Shown here piece by piece: positions 20,301-31,600 of a DNA stretch of 64,000 nt. Location of the stretch: the NCBI GenBank assembly GCA_022414725.1, contig CM039465.1:22877049-22941048 (forward strand), read 5' to 3'. The DNA comes from Microglena sp. YARC. Lineage: Eukaryota; Chlorophyta; Chlorophyceae; Chlamydomonadales; Chlamydomonadaceae. The number at the start of each line of letters is the position of its first letter. Position 1 is the stretch's first letter. The notes beneath the pieces are model-generated. The model was not told where the DNA came from. It did not search any database and worked only from the letters and a program-made list of their open reading frames with translations. Made by a program: the position numbers and the translations under genes.

Positions 20301-22288
20301 CCATTCTGGTGAACCCCCTAAACTTGGAGCCCACTCTTTTGTAGGGAATGGCAATGTGATATCCTATGATATCATGGCATCGTATGATATCATATCATAT
20401 GATGCCGGCAGTCTGACTAGGCCAAAGTTACTATATATATACACTATAGTATGATGCAATTTGTATGATATCATATAAAATTATACTCGCCTTTGGTCAA
20501 CATCATATGATATGCCAGTCCCTACTCTTTTGTAGGAGTGCCAACACCATTCGAACTGAATCCTCGGTGCCGCTGGTTTGTTTCGGGAGACCCACCTCCT
20601 GGGATGAAATTCCTTTCATATGAATAAAACAGGGACACTGACACACACCACATTTAAGAGACTGCTGTTGCTTCAAGGTGCCTCACAGACCACGCCATCA
20701 AGCCATCCTCTCACACCATCATCACAAACCTGTGTCATGCAGCCTTCAGCATTTCCAACATCAATCACCAGGTCTGGCCTGAGAGCTGAAATGGCGCAGA
20801 AGGCGCAGAGTGCTGCTGGGACCGTGCCTACGCTATCCACCTGATGCACTTCGCATTTGCTGACACTGACCACATGGACATCTAAATTGTTGTAGCGTCC
20901 CGAGTAAATGGCGCATGGAGACGGCCGCGTCCGTGACCTTCAGCGAATTGTACATGGGGACAGGCTTGTCAGCTATCTTGAGTGAATAACACAAAGTGAT
21001 AAGCTTTAAATTTTCTTGCACTAACCACGTGGACATCTAAATTGTTGTAGAGTCCTGAGTGAATGGCACATGGGGACGGCCGTGTCCGCGACCGTCCGTG
21101 ATTGGTACATGGGGACAGGCTTGAGTTGGGTTGGGTTGGGTTGGGTTGGGTTGGGTTGGGTTGGGTTGGGTTGGGTTGGGTTGGGTTGGTTGGGTCGGTT
21201 GAGTTGGGTTGGGTTGGGTCGGGTCGGTCGGGTCGGGTGGGGTCGGGTCGGGTCGGGTCGGGTCGGTCGGGTCGGGTCGGGTCGGGTCGGGTCGGGTCGG
21301 GTCGGGTCGGGTCGGGTCGGGTCGGGTCGGGTCGGGTCGGGTCGGGTCGGGTCGGGTCGGGTCGGGTCGGGTCGGGTCGGGTCGGGTCGGGTCGGGTCGG
21401 GTCGGGTCGGGTCGGGTCGGGTCGGGTCGGGTCGGGTCGGGTCGGGTCGGGTCGGGTCGGTCGGGTCGGGTCGGGTCGGGTCGGGTCGGGTCGGGTCGGG
21501 TCGGGTCGGGTCGGGTCGGGTCGGGTCGGGTCGGGTTGGGTTGGGTTGGGTTGGGTTGGGACATGGTCTTCTTACCAACTCTGGGCTGCTCACCGTCCTC
21601 CGATTTCGAGACCCCCTGTACGAAACCCACTGTGCGAGAACCGAGAGCATTCTTAGCGGGGTTGGCCTTGTCAGCTGCCTTGAGAGAACGGCACACTTTT
21701 GTATCTGTTCTTTATTGTTCATCATGTTCGTAAGTCCCCCTTGACTCCGTCAGGCCGCACATTTGGAGTCCAGCAAGGCACCAGTAAAAACAGAATCATC
21801 ATCGTTGTCACATAGTGACATTATTGTCAATCATCTGGATTGAACATGCTCTCTAAACCATGTATGTGATCTTCAACAAATGGCACATGGGGACAGCCTT
21901 GTCAGGTGCCTTGAGTGACTAGCACATGGTGACATTGTAATCCATCATCTGGATTGAACATGCTCTCTAAACTTCATGCATTTAAGAATACAGCTAGATG
22001 AACTGGTATTGAGGCTGGTGACATAGCCATGAGGGAGTTTGCGGTGATCTTGCTTATTCCAGGTTGGGCAGATCCCTTCAGCCTATCTGGCTACCCCTGA
22101 AAAATGATTATCTAGTGTTGATCTTGCTTATTCGAGGTTGGGCAGGTCCCTATCTGGCTACCCCCGTAACAAAGAACAACAGGACAGCATGAAATCAATC
22201 GAAGACATGTGTGTTAGCACTCACATGGCCTCATCATCTTGCTGCAACCCAAGTGCAGCTATAATTGGCGTGGCTTCCCTGACCCGAC
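17310..22288 (-). CDS. MTN: 5'-methylthioadenosine nucleosidase (MTN/MTAN family), incomplete model
   Basis: MTN cleaves methylthioadenosine to adenine and methylthioribose in methionine salvage. Exons on the minus strand are: N-terminal 22225-22288 (possibly starting further upstream), encoding REATPIIAALGLQQ; 20730-20840 (probably extending to 20881), with VDSVGTVPAAL and SALRPDLVIDVGNAEG; 18182-18400, with GDIFVSSSTMFHDRRTP and ISSGNSLD; and 17310-17447, with VAVKDMTAAAVAWSC and FFSLKAIDGIVD. Junctions among the last three agree in phase 0. These match the MTN signatures SVGTVPA, GDVF, FHDRR, TGDSLD, KDMEGAAVA and KAVTD. The glutamate usual in the M-E-(G/A)-AAVA motif is replaced by threonine (KDMTAAA), and the usual GTAGG reads GNAEG. 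Activity is therefore uncertain and the gene may be a diverged paralogue. The exon between 22225 and 20881 and the C-terminal exon were not found. Confidence 0.72.
17390..17893 (-). repeat. MTN exon d duplication with ~110-bp tandem repeat between the copies
   Basis: The exon segment GGCTACTGCCGCAGCCGTCA (plus strand) occurs at 17412 and 17855 with flanks. The 17447-17390 copy is open on the minus strand. The other reads GTAGCCTGAAGC, with a stop inside. Between them are about three units of about 110 bp with GCTGAGGTCCTGGAGGTGCC. Confidence 0.85.
18400..18595 (-). repeat. Tandem copies of the MTN exon c acceptor region
   Basis: On the minus strand the acceptor CTACACAG of exon c recurs upstream as CTACACAGGGCTAGG and CCACACAGGGCTAGG. 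The units of about 90 bp carry ACAACTGGTTGTG-type variants and TGTTGTTGTTTACAGGGG (plus strand). Confidence 0.75.
18715..18845 (+). repeat. GC-rich dispersed segment with CCCCGGGGCTCCGCGCTTCG
   Basis: This short stretch reads CATGGCG, AACCCCCTAAACCCC, GGGCTCCGCGCTTCG. It resembles 31850-31990 (CATGGCGACTCATGG and GGGCTCCGCGCTTCATGC). A possible relative is 15530-15700. Boundaries are unknown. Confidence 0.4.
19258..19460 (+). mobile_element. MITE family A copy
   Basis: The left arm is GAGCTACGCATGACAGCTTC and the right arm GAGCTGCCTAGAAGCTGATA, then CGCGTAGCCCC and AAACAGTG. It lies in an MTN intron. Confidence 0.7.
20340..20525 (+). mobile_element. Palindrome-rich MITE family E, copy 1
   Basis: The ends are inverted (GTAGGGAATGGCA on the left; TGCCAGTCCCTAC on the right). 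The inside is dense in GATATCATATGATA palindromes and contains GCAGTCTGACTAGGC. The same element lies in reverse at 51083-51230. Confidence 0.65.
20870..21110 (-). repeat. ~155-bp tandem duplication across the MTN exon b acceptor
   Basis: The segment CATCTAAATTGTTGTAG occurs at 20879 and 21035. Each copy is followed by a ..GAATGG(C)GCATGG.GAC.GGC..GTCCG block. On the minus strand each copy carries AATTTAG followed by ATGTCCA(T/C)GTGGT, the likely start of exon b. Confidence 0.75.
21123..21562 (+). repeat. Pentanucleotide (TTGGG/TCGGG)n array, ~88 units
   Basis: About 440 bp of TTGGG units at both ends enclose a core of about 60 TCGGG units, with a few 4-bp slips. It is strongly G-rich on the plus strand. 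It lies in the spacer or intron between MTN exons. Proline-arginine or glycine-rich frames through it are artefacts. Confidence 0.97.
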
Positions 22289-23015
22289 CTGCAAGCATGA
22301 AGATCACACAGACTGCATGAATGAAGATGGTGGACCCCTGGAAGATTAGGTCATTAGAAAGCTTATAAAATAGGGGCATTGGGGGGTAGAGTGTACCCGC
22401 AACAGCGTAGACACACACAAGGGGTGGAGATGGTTCGTACCAATAAACAGCAAAACCCTGGATATCCTCCCTTCTGCTCTAGTTGACATGGCGTCCAGGG
22501 CTAGCACATACGAACAATGCAAAAGTGTAGACAGATGATGGATCCAGTAGGCGTGATTATTTAGGTTGCCTGTCCACGAGGCGTTATCAGCCGAGAGCGT
22601 ATGGCTGACTGGCAATCCTCGGGATCGAACACGATCTGACATAGACTATATCCAGCACCGACGCGGCACGGACAGGGAGCCCTAGTCGGTCGCGGCCCAT
22701 GTGCCCATGCCGAAGCACCAGGTAGCCAGCACCCAGCTACGGAACACTCTAACCGATTCAACCGCATCGAATACCAAAAGTATTCAAAATATCACTTGTG
22801 TGTCGTCACAGCCCCACTCAAGAGCCTAGACCCAGATTGGGGTGTTGTAGCTGGGTGCTGGCAGCAGCTCCCCACAGGAAACAAACAGATTCGGCGTGGT
22901 AGGATTGTTGTATGGCACCCCTGCCCGCCCCTGCCGCGTCTCGAGACGAAAGTCTCGAGAAAGTCACATGCGGAACAATAAGAACTGAAACCAACAGCCA
23001 ATCAAAAAGAAGGCG

Positions 23016-23087
23016 ATGTGGTTTGAAGGTGAGGTGGAGAATGAAGTGCGCTTGCGTGAGCCAGTAGGTGGCTACGCTCGCACGCAG
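23016..23087 (+). CDS. Possible first coding exon of an unidentified + strand gene
   Basis: An ATG opens 24 codons (MWFEGEVENEVRLREP..GGYARTQ) ending exactly at a strong donor, CAG followed by GTAAGG. The acidic, charged composition and the perfect donor favour a real exon. No downstream exon was identified, and I do not recognise the peptide. It would be divergent from MTN. Confidence 0.3.
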
Positions 23088-23089
23088 GT

Positions 23090-25370
23090 AAGGGCACCTG
23101 GTAATTTGAATTTGTCGGCTGGCCCCACCCGGGGCGCCACCCCCACGTCACCTTTCTTCGTGTTGACACCGCCAGCACAGACAATTTTAGGGTTGCCTCA
23201 CTTGCCTGGATCAGCTATTAGACGAAGAGGCTGACAGGTGTGAAACAAGACAACTTCGTGTAGGAAGGTGTTAGTATGAGTATGGCGGTTTAAACTTGTA
23301 AGCCTATGGATAACAGTCTGGCATGAGTAAGTTGCTGAAATTAGCAACAAGTACCAAGTAAATAAAATAAACAAGCACCAAGTATTGAGTTGTCAAAACC
23401 AAACCTGAAAACTTGAGCAGCCAGGCAGGGGGGGCTATCTACAATGATGCATTTGGATGCAGCACATTCGACTGCAGTCGTCTGGCGCTGATTTATACAG
23501 AAGGCGTCTTCTCAACGCCTCGACGGCCTACTGGATGATCAGTACAGCTCTGGTTCTCTGATTAGGAGGATAAAGCTCTGGTGCCCTGCCCCATGGCCAA
23601 GCTAACATTTTGTTGACAATCGGTCCCACAGCACCTGTCATTACTGATGGTGATGGTGAAGCTTAAGTGGAGCTCGGCCCTGGATCTAGACTCGAGCCTC
23701 CGTCCGAGTTTCACATTTTTGATTAATTGTAGAATTGTAGAATTAAATTAACACTGTAACACGAACTCAGGGTACAGGTCGGTAAAACGGTTGTTTGGGT
23801 TACTGTTCATCAGTGCTTTCTAGTTTGAGCCCCTCCTACCATGGTTAGGTCACCTATTTGGTCTGCCCTTTGACTGTAACAACATACCGGTACATACAGC
23901 ATGTAATTAAGTCCTGAGACAGATTGGAACAATAGAACCGAGCCTGGTTGGGGACATCGCAACCTCATTTCACCCACATCCCAATACATTTATAAAACGG
24001 CAGCCAGCTTATCATGTGGGGGCATAGATGCTTTCAAGGAGAGGACCCATTGCGCCTCATCTTATTACTATGGTGCTCCAAGTGTTTGTTCTGGGTGGCT
24101 GTATTTTACAGGTAATACAGTACACAAAAATATATTAGGGAGAGGTAGAACTGTTATCGTTCGACTTACATGTCGTACCATAGACGCCGCGTGCACTCCT
24201 GGTCCGGACAGCCAGTGACCTAGAACAGCCAGTTTCTAGTGGCTGGGACCGCTAGCCAGCTACTGCACTGCAGTAGTATCACTTGTAGGTTTTACTATGC
24301 CGCCTGTATTAATGTCCAGCGGCTTCGCTTCGGATCAACTTATCTTGTAACACAATACGAGTCTTGTAGTCCCTGCATTCTACATAAGGAACAATTAAGG
24401 GTCGTATCTTTCTAAAATTGCATGGGGGGGTTAAGTTTTTGCAGCTTAAACTGAAGGAGTATTGAAAAATATATGGACCTTGAAAGAAGCATGTGTACCA
24501 CATTTTTGAATTACAATCTGAAAATTGCCTATTTAAACAAAAAACTTCAGATTCAAACAGATGCAGCTCTCAGGCCGGGGTTCTCAGAATCCCGTGTGGA
24601 CATAGTTAGGAAGCTGGGCTAAACAATTTGTCATTTTTGGTTCCTCATATCAAGACTAATAAGGAGTGTAAACAGTTTTTAGGCTGGGAGTAAACGAACC
24701 CACAATCACACTGAAACTTGGTTGGGTGCTAGATTCCCCTCCCCCCCTGGTCAGGACACTAGTAGCCTTTGGGGGGCTACTAGCAGCTTTGTGGGGTCCA
24801 TAAAAACCTCTGGAGGGGGAAACAAAACGTCACTGAAGGGTTGCAACAAAGAGGAAGGAAACAAGAAACACGTCAAGCTATACTCATCACATGATAATCG
24901 AGTGCAGTGGAACAGTAAAGCTTGACAAACCATGAAACATGAAGCATCGAGGTATGCAATGAATATTCACTCCATTAATCTGCACCGGGCATCACGCTCA
25001 AGCGCTGCTTTCTATTCCAAGGATTCAGACCTTCACCACCCAGGGTGCATGAGGCATGTAAATAACTGAATCATTAAATATATTGTAAAGTTAATGCCTA
25101 GCGACCATCCCAAAGGAGTAGGAACGAAGCGTTTCCGAACTGATGAGATTATATTTTAGTCTAAATTAGGGCCACCCCCAAGGGGTGGGGTGGTGGTGGG
25201 GGCTTTTTAGTTGATTGAACAATGCACTGCAAGAGGTGCAGTTGGAAGAGATCCATGTTCAAATCAAACTAACCTACTCAGCATGAGGCTATAAGCTTGT
25301 GCCTAGGAGCATAGAGCCAGCTTACAATAGCTGGCGCTCGTCCAGGTCACTGCGCCTCTGTTTCCTATAT
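23090..25370. other. Spacer without identifiable genes
   Basis: It contains a family B copy (23760-23885), a family L fragment (24765-24835), imperfect inverted repeats around AGCCAGT..ACTGGCT-like sequence (24205-24270) and G runs. Nothing else interpretable was seen. Confidence 0.4.
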
Positions 25371-25374
25371 AAGG

Positions 25375-25555
25375 TACACATAGCAGCTTCTATCCAGCTC
25401 CATTAGACAGACACTGTGTCAAGCCCATAGCTTTCAACTGCATTGGAATGCCTGTTGTGTCAGCTTTGAGACGCACTAGCAAGCTTCAGGGTTGGCCTAC
25501 AGATGGGGGAAAGGCGCTGCCTAGAAGCTGCAACTCGTAGTAAAAAAGAAACAGT
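25375..25555 (+). mobile_element. MITE family A copy
   Basis: It contains GCAGCTTCTATCCAGCTCC at the left and GCGCTGCCTAGAAGCTGCAA, then AAAGAAACAGTG, at the right. Confidence 0.65.
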
Positions 25556-25859
25556 GCACTGCGCATCATCTATATTTTACTATTACTAAAGGAAATACGT
25601 CAACTCCAGTGCGTTGACGCTTAAAGCTTCACATACTGAGGCACCCATGTAAGGCATCTGAAGTCAACCTCTAGATGTCAGTAGTATCACACAAGGCTGA
25701 CACTCAGGTAGTCTGGAGGGGACCGGGTTAAAAACCTAACAATGGACCAAACATCTACATCCACATTCAGATATGGTGCTGGTTTCTTTCAAGCCAAATG
25801 AGCTGTCCCACACACCAGCGGGTGCTTTTTATAGGAAGGAGGAAATACAAGTCTTTAAG

Positions 25860-25975
25860 TAGCACCGTGGTGTTCCTAGTACCTTTTAAGTGCCACCAGA
25901 AGCTTTTTTGGCCCCAGAAAGCAACCCAAACAGGCTCTATCGAAGCGTTGCCAAAAAACAAGGTACGTCATGTGT
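25860..25975 (+). repeat. Dispersed repeat family L copy
   Basis: GTAGCACCGTGGTGTTCCTA, AGCTTTTTTGGCCCCAGAAA and GGCTCTATCGAAGCGTTGCC align with the copies at 6615 and 51705. Confidence 0.5.
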
Positions 25976-25984
25976 CACTTGCCC

Positions 25985-26190
25985 TACAAGTAGCACCTTG
26001 AAGACAAATCCTAGGCGCGTCGCGGTATTGGCTATTGAAGCGACAGGTGGCAAAGGAATTGAGTGCAGAAGACCTAAGCCAGGGTATACGATGGTGCCAG
26101 GGTTTCTTGTGGTCGGGAGGTTGGTCAGACAAATGGACAATGGGGTGACCCTGCGAGCTCTCGGAAGGGGGGACTCTGCCAAAAACCATG
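25985..26190 (+). mobile_element. Repeat family H copy (MITE-like), diverged
   Basis: It shares TTGGCTATTGAAGCGACAGG, then TGGCAAAGGAATTGAGTGCAG and GCCAGGGT-type motifs, and a GGGGTGACCCTG..GGGGGGACTCTGCC end with 33080-33305 and 42668-42866. A reverse copy is at 36828-37040. Its left end is diverged. Confidence 0.5.
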
Positions 26191-26395
26191 CAGTTGACTC
26201 TTGGGAGTCTACACCAAGTCATACTCTATAGCCGCTCATAAATGAGTGTCACTTGCTCTACCAGTGTCAGTAACACAGGATTAGCATTATGATCACTTCT
26301 AGGTTCTAGGTTGCCTTAGATTCGGCTGAATTTACAGCCAGTGGGGATACCTGCAACCTACTTTGCGCAGACAAACACGAAAAGAATGCCGAGTA

Positions 26396-27556
26396 TCATG
26401 GCTCCTGCTTCAGGTTCATGCCAGGAGCCCAGGTCATATTGGTTGACTGGTTGCTACCCCCTCCTACCTCGTGGGGTGCATGACCAACAATACCAGATTC
26501 TTTCTCACCCAAGTTCAAGAATGATTCCAGATTCTCGAGCTCTAGGTCTCCCATTGGTGGGCCAGGGAAAAGGTCAGGTACAACATCAGGCGAGAAGTTA
26601 AAGGACAGACTTGTCCCTGGGCGTTCGAGGCCCATGGGCAGGCTGTTGTGTGGCAAAGGGTTCCCACCTGCAGTCAGGAACCCCCTATTGAACGCCTGTT
26701 GCGGCATTGGTGCAGAACCCTGAGGGACTCCACCACCAGCGCCCATTCCTGGGGGCAAGGAGGCTGCTACGTTGGGTAAGAAGCTATTTGCCAAGTCAAG
26801 GTTAGGCTTAACAGGCAGCTGTGCCATTTCTACGAGATGGCCCGAGGTGGTGAGCTCGTTCAGACTCCCCATCATGGACGATAAGTTGTCCCTGAACTTC
26901 ATAAGAAGCTCGGCAGTCTCAACCACCTTATAGGAAGCCATGTTGACCTTAAACTGATCCAAAATGCTGAAATTAGCCCTCATCAACGCATTCATCGGGG
27001 CTAGCATTGGATCAGCTGACTGGTGTGCATTAGCTTCAAGCTGAATGCCCGACGCTAGCGCTGCCAGACCAGAGGTGAAGGGGTCATTCAAATCAGTTGC
27101 CTCATCAGATGGTGATCTGGTGCTAGGTTGGGGTCTGTTGGAGTACGAAGGCAAGGATGCCTGACCTGCAGCTCCTTTGGCGCATTCTTTGGGCAGACCT
27201 GCTAGCTGTTGGGCTGGAGGTATAAGCAGGATAGGGCCTGCTGAGCTCTGGCTTGCCTTGGGCTGGTTAGATCTTGAATGCTGATCTAGCCACTTGACCC
27301 TGAGGGCAACATCCCTAGCTGTGCGGTTCGGAAGTTGAGCAGCGAGGTGCATGTACCTCTCCCCAGGGGTAAATTTGTGAGCTGCGTAACGCACCAAAGA
27401 CTCAGCTAACTTCGTCTGCTCCTCGTTGCTCCAGTCACTTCCTGTGGTGCCAGGCACATCTTTGCCATCCCTGCCCATGGACCCGCAGCTGGCCGCCTCG
27501 TTCTTGTCGCTTTGGCAGTTAGAGGCCATGCTGTGACTCTGATGCCAAGGCTGCAT
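26396..27556 (-). CDS. SANT/Myb-like protein of the plant DUF3755 type
   Basis: A single uninterrupted reading frame of 386 residues. Residues 41-90 form a SANT/Myb-like domain (DWSNEEQTKLAESLVRYA, then AAQLPNRTARDVALRVKWL), with the plant-specific RDVALR signature. Around residues 190-240 a helical segment (ANFSILDQF, ETAELLMKFRDNLSSMM) matches the DUF3755 region that accompanies this SANT domain in land plants. Between the two lies a Ser/Pro/Gln-rich linker, and a Gly/Pro/Met-rich tail follows. Such proteins are probably nuclear, chromatin- or transcription-associated; their exact role is not established. An in-frame TAA five codons before the chosen ATG supports this start unless an upstream exon is spliced in (AACAG lies in between). 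The gene is divergent from SP1 with about 1.08 kb between starts. Confidence 0.85.
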   Translation of the reverse strand: MQPWHQSHSMASNCQSDKNEAASCGSMGRDGKDVPGTTGSDWSNEEQTKLAESLVRYAAHKFTPGERYMHLAAQLPNRTARDVALRVKWLDQHSRSNQPKASQSSAGPILLIPPAQQLAGLPKECAKGAAGQASLPSYSNRPQPSTRSPSDEATDLNDPFTSGLAALASGIQLEANAHQSADPMLAPMNALMRANFSILDQFKVNMASYKVVETAELLMKFRDNLSSMMGSLNELTTSGHLVEMAQLPVKPNLDLANSFLPNVAASLPPGMGAGGGVPQGSAPMPQQAFNRGFLTAGGNPLPHNSLPMGLERPGTSLSFNFSPDVVPDLFPGPPMGDLELENLESFLNLGEKESGIVGHAPHEVGGGSNQSTNMTWAPGMNLKQEP

Positions 27557-28633
27557 GTTTCCAGAGTGCTGTTACCTGCGGCGGTTGTTGTGGGCGCGTA
27601 GGCATTAGAAGGCGCGGGACCCCAATCAATGGAAGAAACCGCCCGGTTTCTCAACTTCCTTTGCGGGAGGAATCCAAGATATGAACTCTTGCTCCACCGT
27701 AAACGAAATTCTAAATCTGCGACCAGCAGCAAGCACTCACCATACAACAGCTGAGTTCATTTTATTCGCGCCATCTTATTTGCATTTACAAGCGCAGCTG
27801 AGTAGCCACCAAGACGCTCGTCAGGTTCCAAGAGTTACATTAGCCCGAGAGTTAAAATTACGGCAGCGAAGAAGCTCTGCAAACTCAAATAACGGCTCGG
27901 GGGTTCAAAATAGGGCACCGGTTGCTTAACCTAAGAAGTCTCTCTTCTGCGCCGCGTAGTATTTCAGTGAACTTGTAGAGTGAATGGGAATTGCGCTGTC
28001 TTACGCGCTCATTTGCGCAGGGAGTGGAATACGTAGCCTTCCAAGTGCCAACTTCTGTATGTTCCGAGGAGGTTGGCATGACACGTGACCCCGGGGCAGT
28101 TGGTGGCAGAAGGGCAGGGCCAGGATCCGCCCCCATCCCGCCCCATCCCCGCCCATCCCCAGTTCGGGTTTGGAAAACCCCACTCCCCCCACCCAGGCCC
28201 CACCCCCGGGCCCCACTCCCCTCACCTGGCCTGGTAGTGCCAGTGTACAAAACTGCTCGCGAGTCAGCTGGTGTCGGGACCGGGGTATTGAGGCGCGTTG
28301 ATGCGAAGTGAACGCGGATTCATTTTTATTGCTGACGTGCTCAAGTCCATGTGAATACCTGAAACTGCGGCAGGGTTAATAATTGCGGAATTGTCTCTCG
28401 AACCCGACCCAATTCAATCCACCTTCGTCCTCCCGAGACTCTTCCCAGTCAACGCCCCAGTCAGACCCACTGACTTCCTCAGTAATCACTGTCTGTCCTG
28501 TGACTGAGCAAAGAAAGAACCCGAAACGTTTCTCCATCTTCTGGCCAGCTCCACAGATAATTAGATCGCTATCCTCTTCCTCTTACCTGTTAATGCCCCA
28601 CCCCTGGAACCCTTAACCATTAAATAATCTGTA
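27557..28633. promoter_or_regulatory. Divergent intergenic region between SANT/DUF3755 and SP1-like genes
   Basis: Both genes must be driven from this stretch of about 1.08 kb. It includes a very C-rich, CpG-containing block (28090-28230) and several AT-rich stretches. A plus-strand frame at 27991-28311 is proline-rich by composition and is not supported as a gene. I did not identify a TATA box with confidence. Confidence 0.5.
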
Positions 28634-31600
28634 ATGTCAAGCTACCAAGGGGTGGAGAGTTGGATTGACTTTGTGTCAGTAGGAGGAGTAGCGTCTGTTG
28701 GCATCAGCTTCATCTTTACCCTTCTATCCAAGCATCAAGGCAGCAAAGCTCGTCAACTGGAGGGGGCATTCCCGGTTGAAAAGCTAGATGGTCAGTCATC
28801 TGGGCATCCTAGAACGAGGGAAGGGAGAATTGAAAAGGCCTCATGCAAGAGCCGTGAAGTACATGTACTTCATTAGTGCAGGCCCTCTATGGCGTACCAA
28901 TAACTATTACTATGTATGCTGCCCCCCATTTTGTTCATATACCTGCCCCCATCTCAGTCATGCACCATTTACTGAAAAGGCTGTTCCGATCGCAATGGCA
29001 ATACCTATACACACATTTGCCAATGATTCTTGCAGCTCTTGCCTCCTACCTCATATGCGATCATTGACCGTCTTGAAAGCAGAAAAAACATTGCCATCAC
29101 AAGCATTACTTTCACATACTTTCATTGCTATGACATACTAATCTGCTTCCTTCATGTCTGCCTGTCTGCATATCCACGGTCAGCTATGAGAAGCTGTTTG
29201 TGAGCACCGTGGAGAGGCTGTCGTATCCCTCTCATCACGACTCCCAATGTATTACCATCAGCCCCCCAGTTTCAAGCCTTCCACCTCATTCACCAGCGCA
29301 TTTATGTCATTATTATTATCCCCATCTAATCACCTCATGCACCAGTTCATTTGTGCCCTCATGATGTTTATCCACACCTGATTACCTTGTCACCAATGCA
29401 TTTATGCCCTTATAATGTTTATCCACACCTGATCACCTGATCAACTAAGTCACCAATGCATTTGTGCCCTTATCATGTTTATCCACACCTGATCACCTGA
29501 TCACCTTAGTCACCTGTTCAGTAGTGCTCTCATGATGTTTATCAACACCTAATCACCTGATCACCTTAGTCACCAGTGCATTTGAGTCCTCATGATGTTC
29601 CCCCCTCCTCATCCTTCCAATGTCCTTCTTGTTAAGTAGCCATCCTCATGCTCATGCCTCTCATGCTTGCCCCCACCACCATCCAGAGTTGAGTAAACTG
29701 TCGACCATGATGCCGGTGCTTGTGGCTGTGCGAGGATTGGTCGAGAGTGACGCCCCTAAACAGTGTGAACTGTGTGACAAGAAAGCTGTCATTCACGAGG
29801 TGTGTGTAAAATCTGTGCGTGGGGGTGCGTGGATGGTGGCGGTGGGTGGGTGGGTGGGTGGGTGGGGGGGGACAGGCGGTCAAATTTGCGGGGGCGGGGT
29901 AAGTGGGGTAGGCGGTCAAATTTGAGATGGTATCAGACTGATATTTCAAAGCTTGAGTTGACTTGGCCTTTGCGTTTGTGTGCTTGCCTTGAGAAAGTAT
30001 TTCTGCACTGAATGGATGAATATGCTTGTGATATGTGATAAGCTTGTGATATGCTGGAGATTTGCTTGCGACGTACTTTTTCAACACCATATGTGTGATG
30101 GCTATGAGCTTCCGCTGTACAGTAATTGTGACAAGCCTTTGTTGACTAGTGTGTCCATCTTTTCGGTTGCAGATCATTGAAGAAGAGATTTGGAGGAAGG
30201 AGCGAGAAAATGGACGGACTGTGCACGAGCCCTTTGAGATTCGAAAGGTGCGCCCTCAGCTTGTACTGCCTTCACCTGCCTGCCTGCCTTGCCCGCCTGC
30301 CTGCCTGCCTACCTACCTGCCTGTGTTTGTGAAACCCTTCGAACAACCTTCAAACTCCCTCATCCTTATTTTAAGCAATGCCACTGAGACAATGTTCACT
30401 TGCACCAATATTGTCAATGGGGCAATGGCCAGCCGCACAGTCTGCAACACCAGTTTCTAGACCACGGAGTTGGACTTCAATATATAAATAGATAGTAGGC
30501 CTTGTAACAAGGCGTGAGGTTGAAGGGGCCAGCCCGTTTGCTTGCACTGGGGCCAACCACCAAGACTTACTAGCTGTCCAGCCAAAGATGACGCACGTAA
30601 ACACTTCAGCTTTGTGCATTCAGCCCTGCAGCAGTTTAGCTCTTTGCCAGACAAACCATAAGTTAGCTGTTTATCAAAACCATGAATGATTATCTCAACC
30701 ATGACTAGGCTGATTATCTGCTGTGTGCATCATCTCAGGCCTAACGTCTTTGCAGCAGCAAGATTGAAATCGTTCTTGTTTATGAACGAAACAGGTGGTG
30801 GAGTTGTGTGAGTGGTTCCTTGACGATGGAACATCACGCTTGAGGGTGGAGAATGGGCAAGCAGCTGAACGGCTACAGAGTGCGATGGAAGTGAAGCAGG
30901 TGAGCAGGGTGGAGGAGGGGTGAAGCTGGGGTGGAGGAGGGGTTGAGCTGGGGGGGGGGGGGAGGGGGGGGAGCTGGGGTGGAAACGGGCTGGCCCCCTC
31001 AACCTCAAGCCTCGTAATAAGGCGTACCATGTATCTATCAACTTTTGCAAGTCCATGACTTTAGACATGCGAGTGGAGGGAGAAAACATTATGTTAAACA
31101 AGCAATGAAGGGGATGTAGCAACATTATGGACCAGCTTGCTTGCGGGTGGCCATACGTTGCGATCAGCTGACACCCATAGCTTTTGTTTTCAGCTACGAG
31201 TAACAGCTTCTAGGCAGCGCTCCTGACTTGCTATTGGGCCAAACATAACACAACCTAGCACACAATCAGCTGTCCAGAACTGCTGAAAGTATCTTGGGGC
31301 TTGGCCTAGTGGCTGGCTCAAGGAGCTGCCTAGAAGCTGTTAAGGAAAGCCAAATGAAAATCTATGCTGACACTATATCAATCTAGGTGTAGATTGGTAT
31401 TCCCAAAGTATAGCGATGAGGAAAAAGGTTGCAAGGTCCTAAACACTGGTCACCGGCGTCTAACAGTCTGCAGAATACAATACTCCCCCCTGTGCTATAA
31501 CCGCGGAAAGCAGGGTTCGAACTCAGACCGATTATAGACATGTCCAAGTCTCTACACCGACAGTTTACCGACTTGTCTAGGTCAGAAAGTATGGCAGTGG

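Noticed and set aside
20620..20844. Plus-strand frame at the MTN exon b locus, with a possible second in-frame TGA reading
   Set aside because: The opposite strand encodes the conserved SVGTVPA and RPDLVIDVG motifs with good splice sites, so the plus-strand reading is a shadow.
21123..21562. Chromosome-fusion scar or telomere
   Set aside because: The unit is five bases, mixed TTGGG/TCGGG, and lies within a gene's exon span. It has no head-to-head arrangement.
21021..21744. Arg/Pro/Asp- and Gly/Val/Arg-rich frames
   Set aside because: Translations of the TTGGG/TCGGG pentamer array (15-nt periodicity).
27991..28311. Proline-rich small protein upstream of SP1
   Set aside because: The composition follows the C-rich block, there is no recognisable domain, and it lies in the presumed promoter region.
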